Shown here in pieces: positions 33,329 to 44,797 of a stretch of DNA of 64,000 bases (positions within the stretch are counted from its first letter, which is position 1; every line of letters begins with the position of its first letter). Origin of the DNA: Diploscapter coronatus (lineage: Eukaryota; Nematoda; Chromadorea; Rhabditida; Rhabditidae); contig OZ038422.1 of assembly GCA_964036155.1 (NCBI GenBank), positions 52,413,201-52,477,200 on the forward strand. Direction: 5' to 3'. A program made the translations under genes and the position numbers. Under the pieces are notes generated by a model. It was not told the DNA's origin. It ran no database searches and saw nothing but the letters and a program-made list of their open reading frames with translations.

Positions 33329-34722
33329 CTGTAATATAAACTGTCAATTCATCGAGTTTCGAGAGTAAATGAATGGATTAACGCGATTGTGAATCAAATA
33401 AACTTGGTTTGATCAGGATGAGAAAGAATTCTGATCTCGAAAACAACGATTACGTTATTTTTTGCCAAATCTGATTTCGATTTTTCAATTAAAATTTGCT
33501 TATCCTCTCAAGAGGTTAGGCTGAAAACATGAATGTTTATATAATAATGTAATTTCACAAAAATATGTACAAATTTAAAAATTTGAAGTAAATTTGGTGA
33601 GAAATTACGAAATAAGCTTCAAACGTGAATTCTCCAGATCACTAGCGAATCATTTGCACGCCGGTTGGGTTTATATCCCTTGGCTCTGGAGCTAATAAGA
33701 GTTTACTATAAAAGATTATGGAATACATTTTCAAAAAGCTAGCAAAATTGCATCATCAAGAACAATTATGAATTATTATGGCGATTTAGATTTTCGCTAC
33801 TTCACAATGCGAACTGCCAATGATTGACGCTATATTGAGGATAAATAAATATTTGAAGTTAAAATTAAAATGAACTAGATATAGCCATTGAAAATGATTT
33901 CGTGAAATCTTAATGGGAGTTTATTTTCTAAAAAAATGTGAAATGCCGAATTGTGAAATGATCGGTCTAATCGATACGCAATAAATTTTCTCGTTCCCAG
34001 GGCTGTACATTCCGTTTATTTTTTTTTATATAGTGTAATCATTGCAGTATCTCAGCCGGCTTTGTTTGGGTTACATTTTATCACAAGACGAGGGAGTATA
34101 AAATTTGTCAGCTGAACTTCGGCGTACAGCCCTGCTCATTCCCTTCGATTATCTCCCCGCAAAATCGGCTGACATTGCATTATTGTGTCCAAGCTTCGTT
34201 TTCGCGCAATTGATCAGGATCAGAAATGCTCTTACAACACTTCCTATTTTCACATTTTTGATACAATAAAATATTAGACTACACACCATTTCTTTTCTAA
34301 TTTGAGTATTTAATATTATACAATTGAGATGATTTCTTTGAAAAAAAAGCTTAAAAAGTTATCAGATTTTAAATTTAAAAACAAGATTGAAGAATAAATT
34401 CTGCATAGCATAAAACACCTTATCTATTCTATGGTCAGGGAAAGTTGAAATCATTTGAATTTTGCAATTTTTTTTCTAACGTCTCCATGATCAGAATCAA
34501 AAGCCGAAATTATTGGTTCGTTTATTTTGAGACACTTCATTCAATTCATTACGATGAATCACTAGACGAAAGTGATGAATTCTATAAATACGGACAATTT
34601 TCTTGTCTATGCTTCTTTCACCTATTTCCTGGCAAAATGCTCGTTCCTGTTGTAAGAAAATCGGAGAAGTTTTCAATTTAATTATAGAATTTAGGCCGTT
34701 TGTTTCTTATTTTTGGTGATAG
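33329..34722. other. spacer with a MITE
   Basis: Apart from the hAT-type MITE at 33998-34134, I see no gene. An open frame at 34445 lacks a signal peptide and does not splice in phase to the exon at 34723, but the missing 5' part of that gene must lie in this stretch. Confidence 0.45.
33998..34134. mobile_element. hAT-type MITE
   Basis: The ends are CAGGGCTGTAC and GTACAGCCCTG. Flanking octamers CTCGTTCC (33990-33997) and CTCATTCC (34135-34142) match at 7 of 8 bases. Inside is AT-rich with no coding frame. It has the same end structure as the element at 11317. Confidence 0.75.
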
Positions 34723-35363
34723 ACACCACATATGCTAGAGTCGAAGTTGTGGATCGTAAGTTTATAAAAAAAAAATTTTTTTAGAATGTATCATTTTTGA
34801 AAAAGGAATTTCGTCGATAGAATTTGCGAATTTATGAATTTCAAGATAAGATACTAAAATACGTCGTTTTTTCACCGAAATTCAGATTGAATAATGTGTA
34901 ATCATAGAAATGTTTAAATTATCTGGAATCTTAATATTTTCAGGTAACCTCTGCGTCGGCTGCGGAATGGATTGTCTCGGTGACGATTACGGAAATTTCA
35001 GATGCGGTAAGTTTCTTCATTACCCAAAAACTAGAATAATTTGAAATTCAGGCTTCATGACTTGCGAAGAGCGCGATTGTGAATCCGAGGGAATGGACTG
35101 TAAACCATTGATGCATGGTGGCGCTAAATGCGTTGAAAAAGGTCAAATTTTAAAACTTATTAATTAAAAGTAAACTCCTTTATCGTCGATTGTAAACGAC
35201 TATATTATTTTTTGACAAAATGCCAAAGTTAATTTCAGTCACCTGCGACGGAGTTGAGTGCGATGAAATGAACGAGGTTTGCGAGGTCCGACCAATGGAG
35301 AATTGCCTCGATGACTGCCCGATGACGCCACAATGCGTTCCCAAACATAGCGAAGAAAATTAA
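34723..35363 (+). CDS. small cysteine-rich protein (5' incomplete)
   Basis: Exons 34723-34755, 34944-35006, 35052-35141 and 35239-35363 join in phase and end in TAA. About 18 cysteines fall in repeated C-x3-C and C-x2-C spacings: NLCVGCGMDCLG, CEERDCESEGMDC, HGGAKCVEK, CDGVECDEMNEVC, CPMTPQC. The C-x4-DC-x5-C-x5-HG-x3-CV unit is shared with the tail of the lectin protein at 41611, so the two genes probably have a common cysteine module. Probably secreted, but the signal peptide exon was not found. The third donor is AAG|GTCAAA. AATAAA lies near 35535. Function unknown. Confidence 0.65.
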
Positions 35364-36384
35364 TCTGATGCTGATTTGTAAAAATTATCCTAGTAGCTAC
35401 GTTGGGCGAAATAGTATAAAGAGATATCCTCTTGCCAATGTCATTTCGTTAAAGGTGGTACTTTTTCGGTGTCCACTTATCTACATTTACGGATTTCCAA
35501 TCTGATTAATAATTTAGATTTTTAAATTAAGCAAATAAATGATATATAAAGCTGAGTATTCGAGTTTCTTTTTTTAATTTACTTGTTCTCAATACCAGAA
35601 CATAGCTCAGATTTTTATATGGTAATATCAAAAAGGCACATCTTACTTGTAGTATAGTAGACAATTAGCAAGTAGCTAATCATCAGATAGATAGAACATC
35701 AGATTGTACACTAGGAATTCGTTCAGATGGGTTGAAAAAAAAGTGGTCGAAGATTTCTAATGCATAATTCGAATGCTAATTTTGGTTTTCTGGCATTTTT
35801 AATTGATAATCATGGAAAATTGTTTTGTATGATATACTCTGGATTTTTCCTCAGAAATCGCGACCCCAGTATCTCGAAAGTTAGACCATAGTCATAAAAT
35901 GTGCAAACGGATTCTGAAACTACGATATCGATTTACCTACCTCATATCCAATTGTTTTTCATAAACCCCGAGTACAACGAGGACGAAAAAATTTTCTCGA
36001 ATTGAAAACTGTCGGAAAAATCCAGTTATGATGAAGAAAGGTGCAACAATCCACAATGAGTCGAAGTTGGATAATTAAATCTTTGAGTGAAGCAGCATAA
36101 AAGCTGATAGTTATGCGAATGATAAAATTCAAACTCTATGAGTGACTGGGCGAAGAAAAGGCAGAAAGTTCAACAGCAAATAAAGTCTGATAAGAATTTT
36201 GCAAATAAAAGCCATCATTTCGTTTTGTTTCGTTTCATTTTCTTTTAAAATTAGTCAGAGGTTAGGTTGTCTCTGCAAGCTGCTTGCTGTTTCGTTATTT
36301 TAATGCTTTCTATTTAGAGCGTTCTTTTCTTTTTCGATATATTTATTTTGAACTCTCTTTATATCTTTAATCTTTTCAAGAAAA
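35364..36384. other. intergenic spacer
   Basis: 3' region of the cysteine-rich gene, followed by about 800 bp with no open frame of note and no marked repeat. The methyltransferase promoter is expected near the right end, ahead of the CTTTTCAAG acceptor at about 36372-36380. Confidence 0.5.
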
Positions 36385-38337
36385 ATGAGTGAACCCAATA
36401 ATTCCACCCAGCTAGAATCGCTGCAACAACGACTTGGGGTAAGAACATTTCGTTTTTATCTTCAAATTTGATTATTTTATTTTCTAGAACATCGCAAAAC
36501 ATCAACTGATCTCGTACTGCATGGCACTCGGGGATCAACTCGGACTTTTCGATGCTCTAGCTGCAATTGGTTCCGAGGAGCATCCAGCTAGGCCAAAGGA
36601 AGTCGCTGATAAAGCTGATTGCAAAGAACGGTAGGTTTTTTTTTTTTTAAATAAATCCTACTAACTGAAATTTATTTTGCTCGTTTTATTCATTTTTGAA
36701 ATTATTCGAGAATTCAAATTTTCAATTCAGATACGTCAAAGAATGGCTTGGCATGATGGCTTGTGCAGATGTCGTCGAAGTCACCGAGGATGAGAAATTT
36801 TTCATCAAGCCAGAAAATAAAGAGGCAATTTATTATCTTTATTAATCTACAAGATATTTTTTATTTGCTATTTCAGGTCGTAATTGCTTCTGCCGCTCAG
36901 ATGTCGATGATCATGTCAGTCACGGAGCCGTACAAGAAACTTGTCGATGTCTACAAGAAGAATGGGCCGCTTGGTAAGAGTTCGAATTTAAACAAATACA
37001 AGTCGTTTTTTTCGAAAGACGATAAATGAATGCTTTCAAAAGCAAAGAATTCAAAAAAAGCAACTGCTTATTTTCAGGTCTGCCATATTCTGATTTCACA
37101 ACCTTCTACAACAAGCTGTCTGAAGTGCATGAGCCCTTCTATAAAATTCACCTCATCAAAGACGTTATACCTCTCATTGCCGTTCAAGTACATTTGCTTC
37201 TAGTTCATAAAAAACATGTTCTAAAAATTTCAGGAAAGGCTTCAAGCGGGTGGCTTACGGGTTTTAGACGTCGGATGTGGAAATGGAAGTCAAATGTCGT
37301 TGATGGCAGAAAAGTATCCGAAATGCCAGTTCACTGGAATCGATATCACAGAAGCTGCCATTCAGGAGGCAAAATTACGACGGTATTTTTATTCCTGACT
37401 AATAATTCTTTTAGAGTATAATTTGAATTCTAGTAAATTGAGGCTAGCATGATCAGAAATATTTCCCCAAACTGCTAGCTAGAATATTGTAATTAGCTTC
37501 AATATTTGAGAAACGAATCCACTGGTGCTGCTTTCGACAACCTCGAATTCCAAGTAATGGATGCTTCTCAAATGGACTCTTCGTGGACGGAGTCTTTCGA
37601 TTTGGTGCTGATATTCGATGCATGTCACGATCAGATGAGACCTGATTTGGTAAGAATTCGATAGATCTTTCGCAGACCACACACCCATTTGAATTCCAGT
37701 CCCGCTTCCTGCACACCTACACAAATGTTTTGCGCAAGAAGTGAGTACGGATTACAAAAGTGCGTGTGCTTGGAATACAACAGCCCGAGTTTATGGGTTA
37801 ACCCAAGATTTGAGCCCAATACTATATTTTAGTGTCTCCGAGAAATCCACCGAGTTCTGAAATCGAACGGTCGCTTTGCGATGCTTGAGATCAAAGGCAC
37901 CAGCAGCATCTACAAGGACAAGCAGATGTTTGGTCAAGCGGCAATTACTCCATATTCGTTTTCTGTCCTCCATTGTCTACCCATCGCTAGCAACTCGGAA
38001 GGTTCGCATTTTCTTCTTATTACAATACTTTCTAAACTTCGTGATTATGCAAACAATATTCGTTGACTTTTTAGCAAGATAAAATCATTCGATTTCTAAA
38101 TGGAAAGCGTGTCATTCCTTTTCTAAGAATAAGGTGAGGAATCATTGGCTCGCTAATAATCTCCAAAAATAAGATAAGATTGCGGATAGCTACGAATATT
38201 CAGACGCTCTTGGTCTCGGTACAGCATGGGGCCAAGTTCGAGCAGAATCGATGCTCAGAGAAGCGGGGTTTTCGAAAGTCGACATCGTTGAAACACCGTT
38301 CTTCCCTCTGAACGTTCTATACATTAGCTATAAATAA
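36385..38337 (+). CDS. SAM-dependent methyltransferase, Rv2258c-like
   Basis: Nine exons give 362 residues: 36385-36438, 36488-36630, 36731-36824, 36877-36973, 37078-37187, 37234-37382, 37511-37649, 37833-38001, 38204-38337. An N-terminal winged-helix-like part (LISYCMALGDQLGLFDALA, then PKEVADKADCKERYVKEWL) precedes a Rossmann-type domain with motif I VLDVGCGNGSQ, an acidic FTGIDIT strand end, FDLVLIFDACHD and a RVLKSNGRFAMLEIKG strand. This layout is that of the nematode and bacterial methyltransferases compared to Rv2258c; the substrate is unknown. The ATG follows TTTCAAG. Intron 3 starts with GC (GAG|GCAATT), and reading through would hit a stop. The stop codon overlaps the AATAAA signal at 38333-38338. 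A 44-bp exon-like segment at 37699-37742 is skipped because including it breaks the frame. Confidence 0.9.
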
Positions 38338-39064
38338 AGTATTCCTTGTGAAATTCAATTTCGGGCAAAAATAACAAAGTAAAGCTTCGTAATCGGAAAT
38401 AGGGTGCATCATTGCATTTCGCCTCGTTCGGAGAAATAAATGAGAAACTCGATTAAGACAATTTGAATTCGATTCTATGTGAAAAGAGGTTTACTAACTT
38501 TCCTGGGAACATGATTAGGGACCGCAAACTCCTCCCTCTGCAAAGTGTGGCAGGGAACAAAAAGTGATCATAAAAAATCAAAAATAGGAAGCAAGTGTCT
38601 TTCAACATTGGTGCCCACGAAAGATCACCATCAGAATCGGTGCATCATCCATAAAAATGGTTATTCACCAAAAAGCTTATCGGGAAGTGCGCGCCCACAG
38701 GCGCTCGCAGGGGTTTTATATTGGAAAAAAACGTGTTCATTTCTCAAACTGCTTCTGTCAGCTTTTTCGGTTACAAATTATTTTTTTTTTGAAATTTCTC
38801 TTGCATGAATCTCTTAGTTACATCAAAAATCATAGGGTTGGATAGAAAATTTCAGAAAGTTAGAAATATTGTGAAACTATTTACGAACCCTAAACATAAT
38901 ACTAGCAATCGAATCATGCTGACGAATTCTAAATTGCAATCGAATTTAAGTAGATAAGCAGTGAAGTAGTGCATTTGGTTTCAAATCGATCTTGGCATAT
39001 CGATAGGATAGTTGTTTTTTAATAATTTTTCAATAAACTAATTAAAATTTAATCAAATATTTAG
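38338..39064. other. intergenic spacer
   Basis: No convincing gene. An 87-codon open frame at 38545 has random composition. No inverted repeat stands out. Confidence 0.45.
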
Positions 39065-39394
39065 ATGTTGGGCTTTATGCCAGGCGAACTCATTATTATG
39101 TGCTGTGATTATTTGACATTCTGCGAGATCGAAGAATTAGCTTGGTGTAATAGGAGAATGATGATGATTGTCAGAAGAAATATGCCACATGCGATGAAAC
39201 CTCGAATATTTCATGAAAATGTCACTATCACTGGTAAAAGTTCGGGCGAACTTATGGTATCCTATAAATTCACAATTTTAAAACATAAAGATATTCAACG
39301 ATTATGTCTTCGTGATATGCCAAATAAGCTGAAAAAGATGAAATCATTTTCAAGGATTACTTTTGCACAACTAACTTTAATTTTTTTTTTTTAA
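39065..39394 (+). CDS. F-box protein, short or truncated
   Basis: The frame begins MLGFMPGELIIMCCDYLTF, with CEIEELAWCNRRMMMIVRRN following: a good F-box (substrate adaptor of SCF ubiquitin ligases, binds SKP1). It continues for about 60 residues (KHKDIQRLCLRDMP) and then runs into a poly-T tract that adds FFF and a stop. It is far shorter than typical nematode F-box proteins, which carry a C-terminal FTH/FBA domain. Either the frame is spliced (a donor ATG|GTATCC is present) or the gene is truncated. A second F-box segment follows at 39777. Confidence 0.6.
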   Translation: MLGFMPGELIIMCCDYLTFCEIEELAWCNRRMMMIVRRNMPHAMKPRIFHENVTITGKSSGELMVSYKFTILKHKDIQRLCLRDMPNKLKKMKSFSRITFAQLTLIFFF

Positions 39395-39686
39395 TATTTC
39401 GAATTGTCCATAATAAATTTGTATATTTTAATAAGACTGTTAATCAATAGTTGGTGGATAGAGTTTCTGTAAATTGGCAACTTTTAATCTTTGTAAGTTT
39501 AGTTAAGCGTCGAAAGAACAACCTACCAATACACTATCGAAACACTCTTATTTATACGCGCTCCTTGCGATAGATGGAAATTTGCAGACGCTGACAAAAG
39601 GTCGAATCGAATATTTCTGAAATATTTCAGGCATATTAGAGGTTAGAAGATATTATTTGGATTAAAATATTTCAGTTATTTTTCAG

Positions 39687-41213
39687 ATTGCTTTTATCTT
39701 AAAAAAGACAAGGAATTCTCTTGGTATAGATATTTCGAGAAAGAAACAAATGAAAGTGTTGAAGGATGGAATAGTCCACCAATTGAGTTGGTCCATTTCC
39801 TGTCGTGCTTTGATATTCAAAATTTAAAAATAGTAAGTCTTGTATTGGATAATTTTTACTATATTATGGAGTCTGAAATCTGGGAGCTCGGAAATAGAGG
39901 TGTGAAGTATGCGATTTTCGTCAGTCTTTCCTTTTCGTTTGTTATTTCTTCCTCTCTAACACTGAAAAATAACCGTACACCACTTTGCGTCTCCCAGTTT
40001 TTGGACCAAATGATACGATATTTTCCTGATATTCGAATATTTCCTTACGAAATATTCCGTTTTTAAAATAATTTACTAGATAAAATAGACGATGGCGATA
40101 GGAAAAATAAAAGAGATAATTCAGGAACATATAGCCAGCAATGCATTATTTTGGTCGATAATTGAAGTGTTGGATACGAATCGAGCAAAAATAATCAATA
40201 AAAACGTAAATAATTGTCGACTTTTGCCATTTTATTCTGGTGATGCCCAACGATGTGAAAAATCGATATTTTTGCGAGAAGGTTAGGAGAAAATCTAAAC
40301 ATCTTCTCCTATAAAAAATAATCTCATTTCAGGTGTTGCTCAATTCAATGCGAAGCCATTGCGAGAAATCGATAAAATTGTGCGATTACCGCAATTTAGT
40401 AACACGGTATGATATTATGCATTCGAAAATGTGGAAATTTCAACTGCAAGAATAAAATAAAGCATTTTCCCATCGATATTCCTATATTTTGCGTATTTTT
40501 TGCCAAATTATGGACGTAGAATGTAGAAACTAGGCAATTAATCAAAGTAGTATCTCAAAACTAATGAACTAATCTACCAATTTCAATAAACAGATTTTGT
40601 TCAAATTTCCCATACTACCTTTATTAATATCCGTACTACTCAATAGTTTTATTAGCTACTAGAAACATACAATTCAAGTTTATTTTAGAAATGGAAATTT
40701 TATAGTATGGACCCGGTTCGATTAAAAAATTTGGCATTTGCGCCAGTAGGCGAGATCGAGATATTTCATGGGTCGATGTACGTTACACAATTTCTTGAAA
40801 AACTGTTTATCTCCATGCCAAACGTTCGTTTGTGGAGCTTCACTGGAATGAAGAATAGAGAACAACTTTGGGTTTGGGATATAATTCAGCAATACCTGAT
40901 AAAAACTAAACTCTACCGCTTTTCAAGTACGTCATTGGAGATCGGAAATGTTAGGTAGCTTATAAAACTAAATTATTTTGAGTTGCTATTTTAAAATTAC
41001 AAATTTAGAGTTGATGTCATTCTACCGCATCAAACATGGATTTTTAATGTTGACCATCGTCGATACAAAAGACAAAAATTCGAGAAAGAATACCTCGAGA
41101 AGTTCAGCATGACAATTACTGGAGAAGACCTGGATGATGCTACGAAAAAACGCCCACTTGAGCATCCAGAATACGATGGTATAGAATGCAAGAAAATGAG
41201 GGATTCGCTTTAA
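39687..41213 (+). CDS. F-box protein with substrate-binding C-terminal half
   Basis: Exons 39687-39832, 40089-40281, 40333-40406, 40689-40954 and 41009-41213 join in phase and end in TAA. The first exon ends with an F-box-like stretch (PPIELVHFLSCFDIQNLKI) that would continue naturally past the donor (VSLVLDNFYYIMESEIWEL) into sequence now followed by a repeat. The C-terminal part has a leucine/aromatic pattern (VRLKNLAFAPVGEIEIFHG, MPNVRLWSFTG, LYRFSSTSLEIGNV) as in the FTH/FBA-type domains of nematode F-box proteins, which select ubiquitination targets. The 5' end is unresolved. It may be a continuation of the F-box frame at 39065 or a separate gene disrupted at about 39900. Confidence 0.55.
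39905..40010. repeat. family E element interrupting F-box coding sequence
   Basis: About 90 bp (CAGTCTTTCC to TTTTTGGACC) is similar to 42605-42692 in the same orientation, sharing AAATAAC-GT-CA-CACTTTGC and C-CC. It begins just where the F-box frame stops looking like an F-box. Confidence 0.55.
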
Positions 41214-41610
41214 TTTTTTCGATAATGAGAAACTTATCTCTCAAGGATGGCTCCTAGAAAAAGACACCGAGACATCGGTTTTTTTTCTTTCCTTCTCTTG
41301 CCTCCTCATACTATTTCTTAGAAAAACTGGTATCTTTTTCTATGAGCCCTCAAGGGTCGACATTGTCATTTTAATTTTCACTAAATATCACATTTTTTTA
41401 TAATTAATAAAATCTTTCCTAATATCAATGAAAAACCAAAGCAAAATGAGTAATTTCAAACTTTATTGAATTCTAAACATTCATAGACAATTTGATGCAT
41501 GATATAGAAAGATTGTGTACGAAAGAAGAGACATATGGCAAAAAAAAACTTATTCCACCAGTAGATTGCACTTTCGCCCTCGTCCGAATATATCGACTAT
41601 TAAAAATTTC

Positions 41611-43397
41611 TCATACACAAAATCTTCCATGGTTGTGAAGTTGGCATGTCTTGCCCTCAATACAGTCATTGTCTTCACTGCATGCTAATTTTTTGGGCAT
41701 ATTTGGGGCAAAGAACTCCGCCACATGGTCGGGAGGAGGACAACTTAGTCCGTGTGTCAGAGGGATGCATTTGGGCGCCTCGCAGCATGAGTCGATGACG
41801 CAGACAGACGTGGACGATGGACAGTCGGAGCAATCTGGGTAATCACCACACAGCCAGTCCGGATCGCAGAACCCAATTCCGTCGGTCGTCGTGTCACAAG
41901 TGCAGTTCTGGTTCGATGAGCAACCAGGCCTATATGTCGAGCAAGTTTGGCCAGTGCACTCTAAAATCATGCATAATCAAAAGTGATGCCATATAAAGGC
42001 GCGCGATCAGACGTTTGTCCGCTTTAGCGCGAACATAGAGAAATAGCGTAACAAACTAAGAGAGCGCAGAGTGCGGATGTTTCTCTGGTTCTCTTCACGT
42101 ATTACGCTATTTCTCAACTCTCGCGCTAGAACGAACAAAGTATGAGCGCGCTCTAAATAAGGATAGGGTTTGAGTTGAATCCTACTATTCATCCATCTTG
42201 TAGTAGTTTTTGTCAAGGCTGGTGTGGTTCTAAATTTATTCAACGAATTTTGATTGGAACCCTGAGCTGCTCATAGAAGAAGTAAAATTTTTACAGAAAA
42301 TCTCTAATTATTACGTCTTCATGGCAAGAGAAGAAGTCACATTTGTAGGACTACCACTGCAGGCAAATGACATCGACGCAGAACAGGATACTGACTGCCA
42401 TTTCCCGTCTGATAAGCGGAATCCAGCGCACCAGCGAAAGCCGCTTGGCTCGGCTAGAAATAGGACATTTTCAATGTTTGAATGTTCTAATAATAGCCTT
42501 CAGAATGATTTAGTGAGAAATAGAAATTTTCGTTACAATTTTCTTCAGATCTGGTATTCTTGATACCGAAATCTGGGTGGCCGAAATGAGAGGAGAAAGA
42601 ATGACTATTGTTGGCCAGTCTTTTTTCGCGTGCTATTTCTCGATTTTCTAATCGCTAGAAATAACTGTGCATCACTTTGCACCTCCTAAATTTCGGCACC
42701 AACAATATGTTCCACAGAATGTAAAATTATAATCCATCGGAAAAATTGATTTGCACGAACCTGGCAGCCAATTATTAAAATCATAGGATGATCGATCTAC
42801 GAAGACCCAACCACTCATTTGTTGTGTCGGGGAATAGAGTCCGATGTAGAAACTCTGGTACGTCTTATCTAATTCAGCTTCAGCTTCATCTTAAACATCA
42901 ATCATGACAAACAAATTTCTCGGAAAATGTACGCTGCAAGAAATTATTCTCATAAGCCGAATGTATCGATGTTAGGGTGTAGCCGATGCTTCTGCAATGC
43001 TGTTCAGCTGCAGTAAAATTCATGGCCTTTTGAACAAATCGATAGCATCTGAATTTTTCAAATCATCACTTTTGTACAACAATTAAAACCCAATCAGACC
43101 TAGAGAGAACGATCGTCAGAAAGCCCTTGCGACCTACCCCCTAGAGTTTATCTTCGTCTAACGAAAGTCCTCCCTAGGTCTGAACTCAATAAATTGGCAT
43201 GCATGATCAATGATGATTGATAAGATTTCTTTTCAAACAAATATTTTACAACAATAGCAATTATACTCTTTCTAAATCGCTTACTTGTTTCCATAGGCAA
43301 CTTCTCGTGGTCCGCATTTTATAGATCCTTGTGCAAAAGTGAAAAATCGAAGATTAATAATTAAAAATAGTAAAGAAGTGAGCATTCTCATTCTCAT
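41611..43397 (-). CDS. C-type lectin domain protein with cysteine-rich tail
   Basis: Five exons give 268 residues: 43397-43285, 43048-42933, 42889-42761, 42453-42355, 41960-41611. A signal peptide (LTSLLFLIINLRFFTFAQG) is followed by one C-type lectin domain: CGPREVAYGNKCYRF, CRSIGYTLTSIHS, FYIGLYSPTQQMSGW and WCAGFRLSDGKWQSVSC. The EPN-type position reads EPS and the WND position reads WQS, so the canonical calcium/sugar site is lost. The last exon encodes 116 residues with 22 cysteines (CDPDWLCGDYPDCSDC, CSEDNDCIEGKTC, HGRFCV), related to the small protein at 34723. No membrane anchor. There are three in-frame ATGs at the start; I chose the first. A foldback element (42001-42150) and a family E element sit in introns. 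Confidence 0.85.
42001..42150. repeat. foldback element in lectin intron
   Basis: AGAGAAATAGCGTAA is paired with TTACGCTATTTCTC, and outer arms GCGCGATCAGACGTTTGT and ACAAAGTATGAGCGCGC pair roughly. It is GC-richer than the surrounding intron. Confidence 0.65.
42570..42692. repeat. family E MITE
   Basis: The ends GGTGGCCGAAAT and ATTTCGGCACC are inverted, followed inward by GAGAGGAG and a CCTCCT complement. It is related to 39905-40010. It lies in an intron of the lectin gene at 41611. Confidence 0.6.
43094..43183. repeat. family D MITE, complete copy
   Basis: TCAGACCTAG at the left and CTAGGTCTGA at the right are perfect 10-bp TIRs around a 70-bp core (GCGACCTACCCCC, TCGTCTAACGAAA). It lies in the first intron of the lectin gene. 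A partial relative is at 30756. Confidence 0.75.
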
Positions 43398-44797
43398 TCA
43401 ATTAGAATTACAATTCAACAATTGTTTCCAATAAAAGCAGTGATAAGCCTGAGAAACTCTCCGGAATGATAAATCATTGTAGTTCGTTTGTGCCCCAGGA
43501 AGGCTGGCAACCGCACTGTATACAAGCATTTAGTAGTGAATTATTTCAGCAGGGTTTCTTGTTGCTATATTTCATCATAGGATGAGAGACATGACAAAGT
43601 TTATGTAGTGCAGCCACCAATTTTCTTGTTGTGCCCTAGGAAAGCTTTCAATACTCACGATCGTTCCATTCTCTTATCATGATATCATAGAATTGTTTTT
43701 TTTCATAAATGAGATTAGCGTTTGACTGTAATTTAGAAATGATAAGATTAAAGCCGTTTATTGTGTTTCATATTTACACATAGCATATCGCACTCTATAT
43801 TTCACGAACCCGTTTCATTCATTGGAGTATCATAACATCTATAGGTAGTCATGGATTGATATAGTCGATGATAAGAACAAGAAAGAAACCTCTAATATTG
43901 ATGATTCGAAAATCGTGGAATCACTGCAATGATGCATGATTGAGTAGGCGTGATCTTTCTTTTCTTTTCATAGGCGAAAAAGAAATGAGAACAACGAGCA
44001 GATTTGGGACTTTATCGTGTATCTCTTTCTTATTCGATACGATTAGAGAATGTGCTTGATGTGAAAGTCGAAACACGGATAATAATCGATCATAAAGCCT
44101 AGCTTTTCGCTCATTTCCCATCATTCTTTCCCAGAAATTCTGACTTCTTCACAAAAACGTTCAAACATTTTGATAAGGAATATCATCATTTTTGGTGAAG
44201 GGATGATAAGGAATGAGTGAAAAGCGAAATGATTGTGAACGATTATTCCAGTGTTTCGATTTTCGCATTGGAGCGCATTCTCTAATCGTATCGACGAATA
44301 AAGACGATAGAACAGCATGCACGCCTTCGGCGGTAAACTATCCCAGTCAGTTTTGCCTTACTGTTCCTCATAATAGAATAAGAGATGATGACAAATTTTT
44401 AGGGTTAAAAGTCTCAAGTCTGACAGCGAGAAAAAAGCTTCGCGCCATTAGATTGTGTCATTACAAAGTATCCACATTGTTCGAAGCTATAAATTATCAG
44501 CTAATTCCACCCGCCATCACATTCACATCGCTATTTCTTCGTGGAGCATCGTCGGCGTCGCTCAATGTTATCGTAATTCGAGGCATTACTGGCAGGGAGC
44601 GATCACTTGCAGAGGAATTTCTGCAGTTTTTCATTTAGAAAAAAATATAGATATAATTTGCAATTAAGATTGTACTGATGATTTTGAAAAGTTAGAAACA
44701 AAAGAGTAAATCAGAACAAATAACTTGTCTATCGATCGATTTATTATAACAAAAAATTGAAGTACTAAATCAGAGAGACTGATAGATTATCAGATTT
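43398..44797. other. intergenic region with a foldback
   Basis: Between two minus-strand genes. It contains the foldback at about 43960-44320. A 141-codon plus-strand frame starting at 44213 begins inside that foldback and has no domain, so I do not call it a gene. Confidence 0.5.
43960..44320. repeat. foldback element
   Basis: The segment around TTATTCGATACGATTAGAGA (44030-44050) pairs with TCTCTAATCGTATCGACGAA (44279-44299). AAGCCTAGCTTTTCGCTCAT pairs with ATGAGTGAAAAGCG further in. Arms are about 100 bp with mismatches. Confidence 0.7.

Noticed and set aside
37699..37742. Exon-like segment in the methyltransferase gene
   Set aside because: Its inclusion shifts the frame before the conserved RVLKSNGRF strand; kept only as a possible poison exon.
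44213..44638. 141-codon open frame on the plus strand
   Set aside because: It starts inside an inverted repeat, has no domain or signal peptide, and its left third is the complement of sequence on the other arm.
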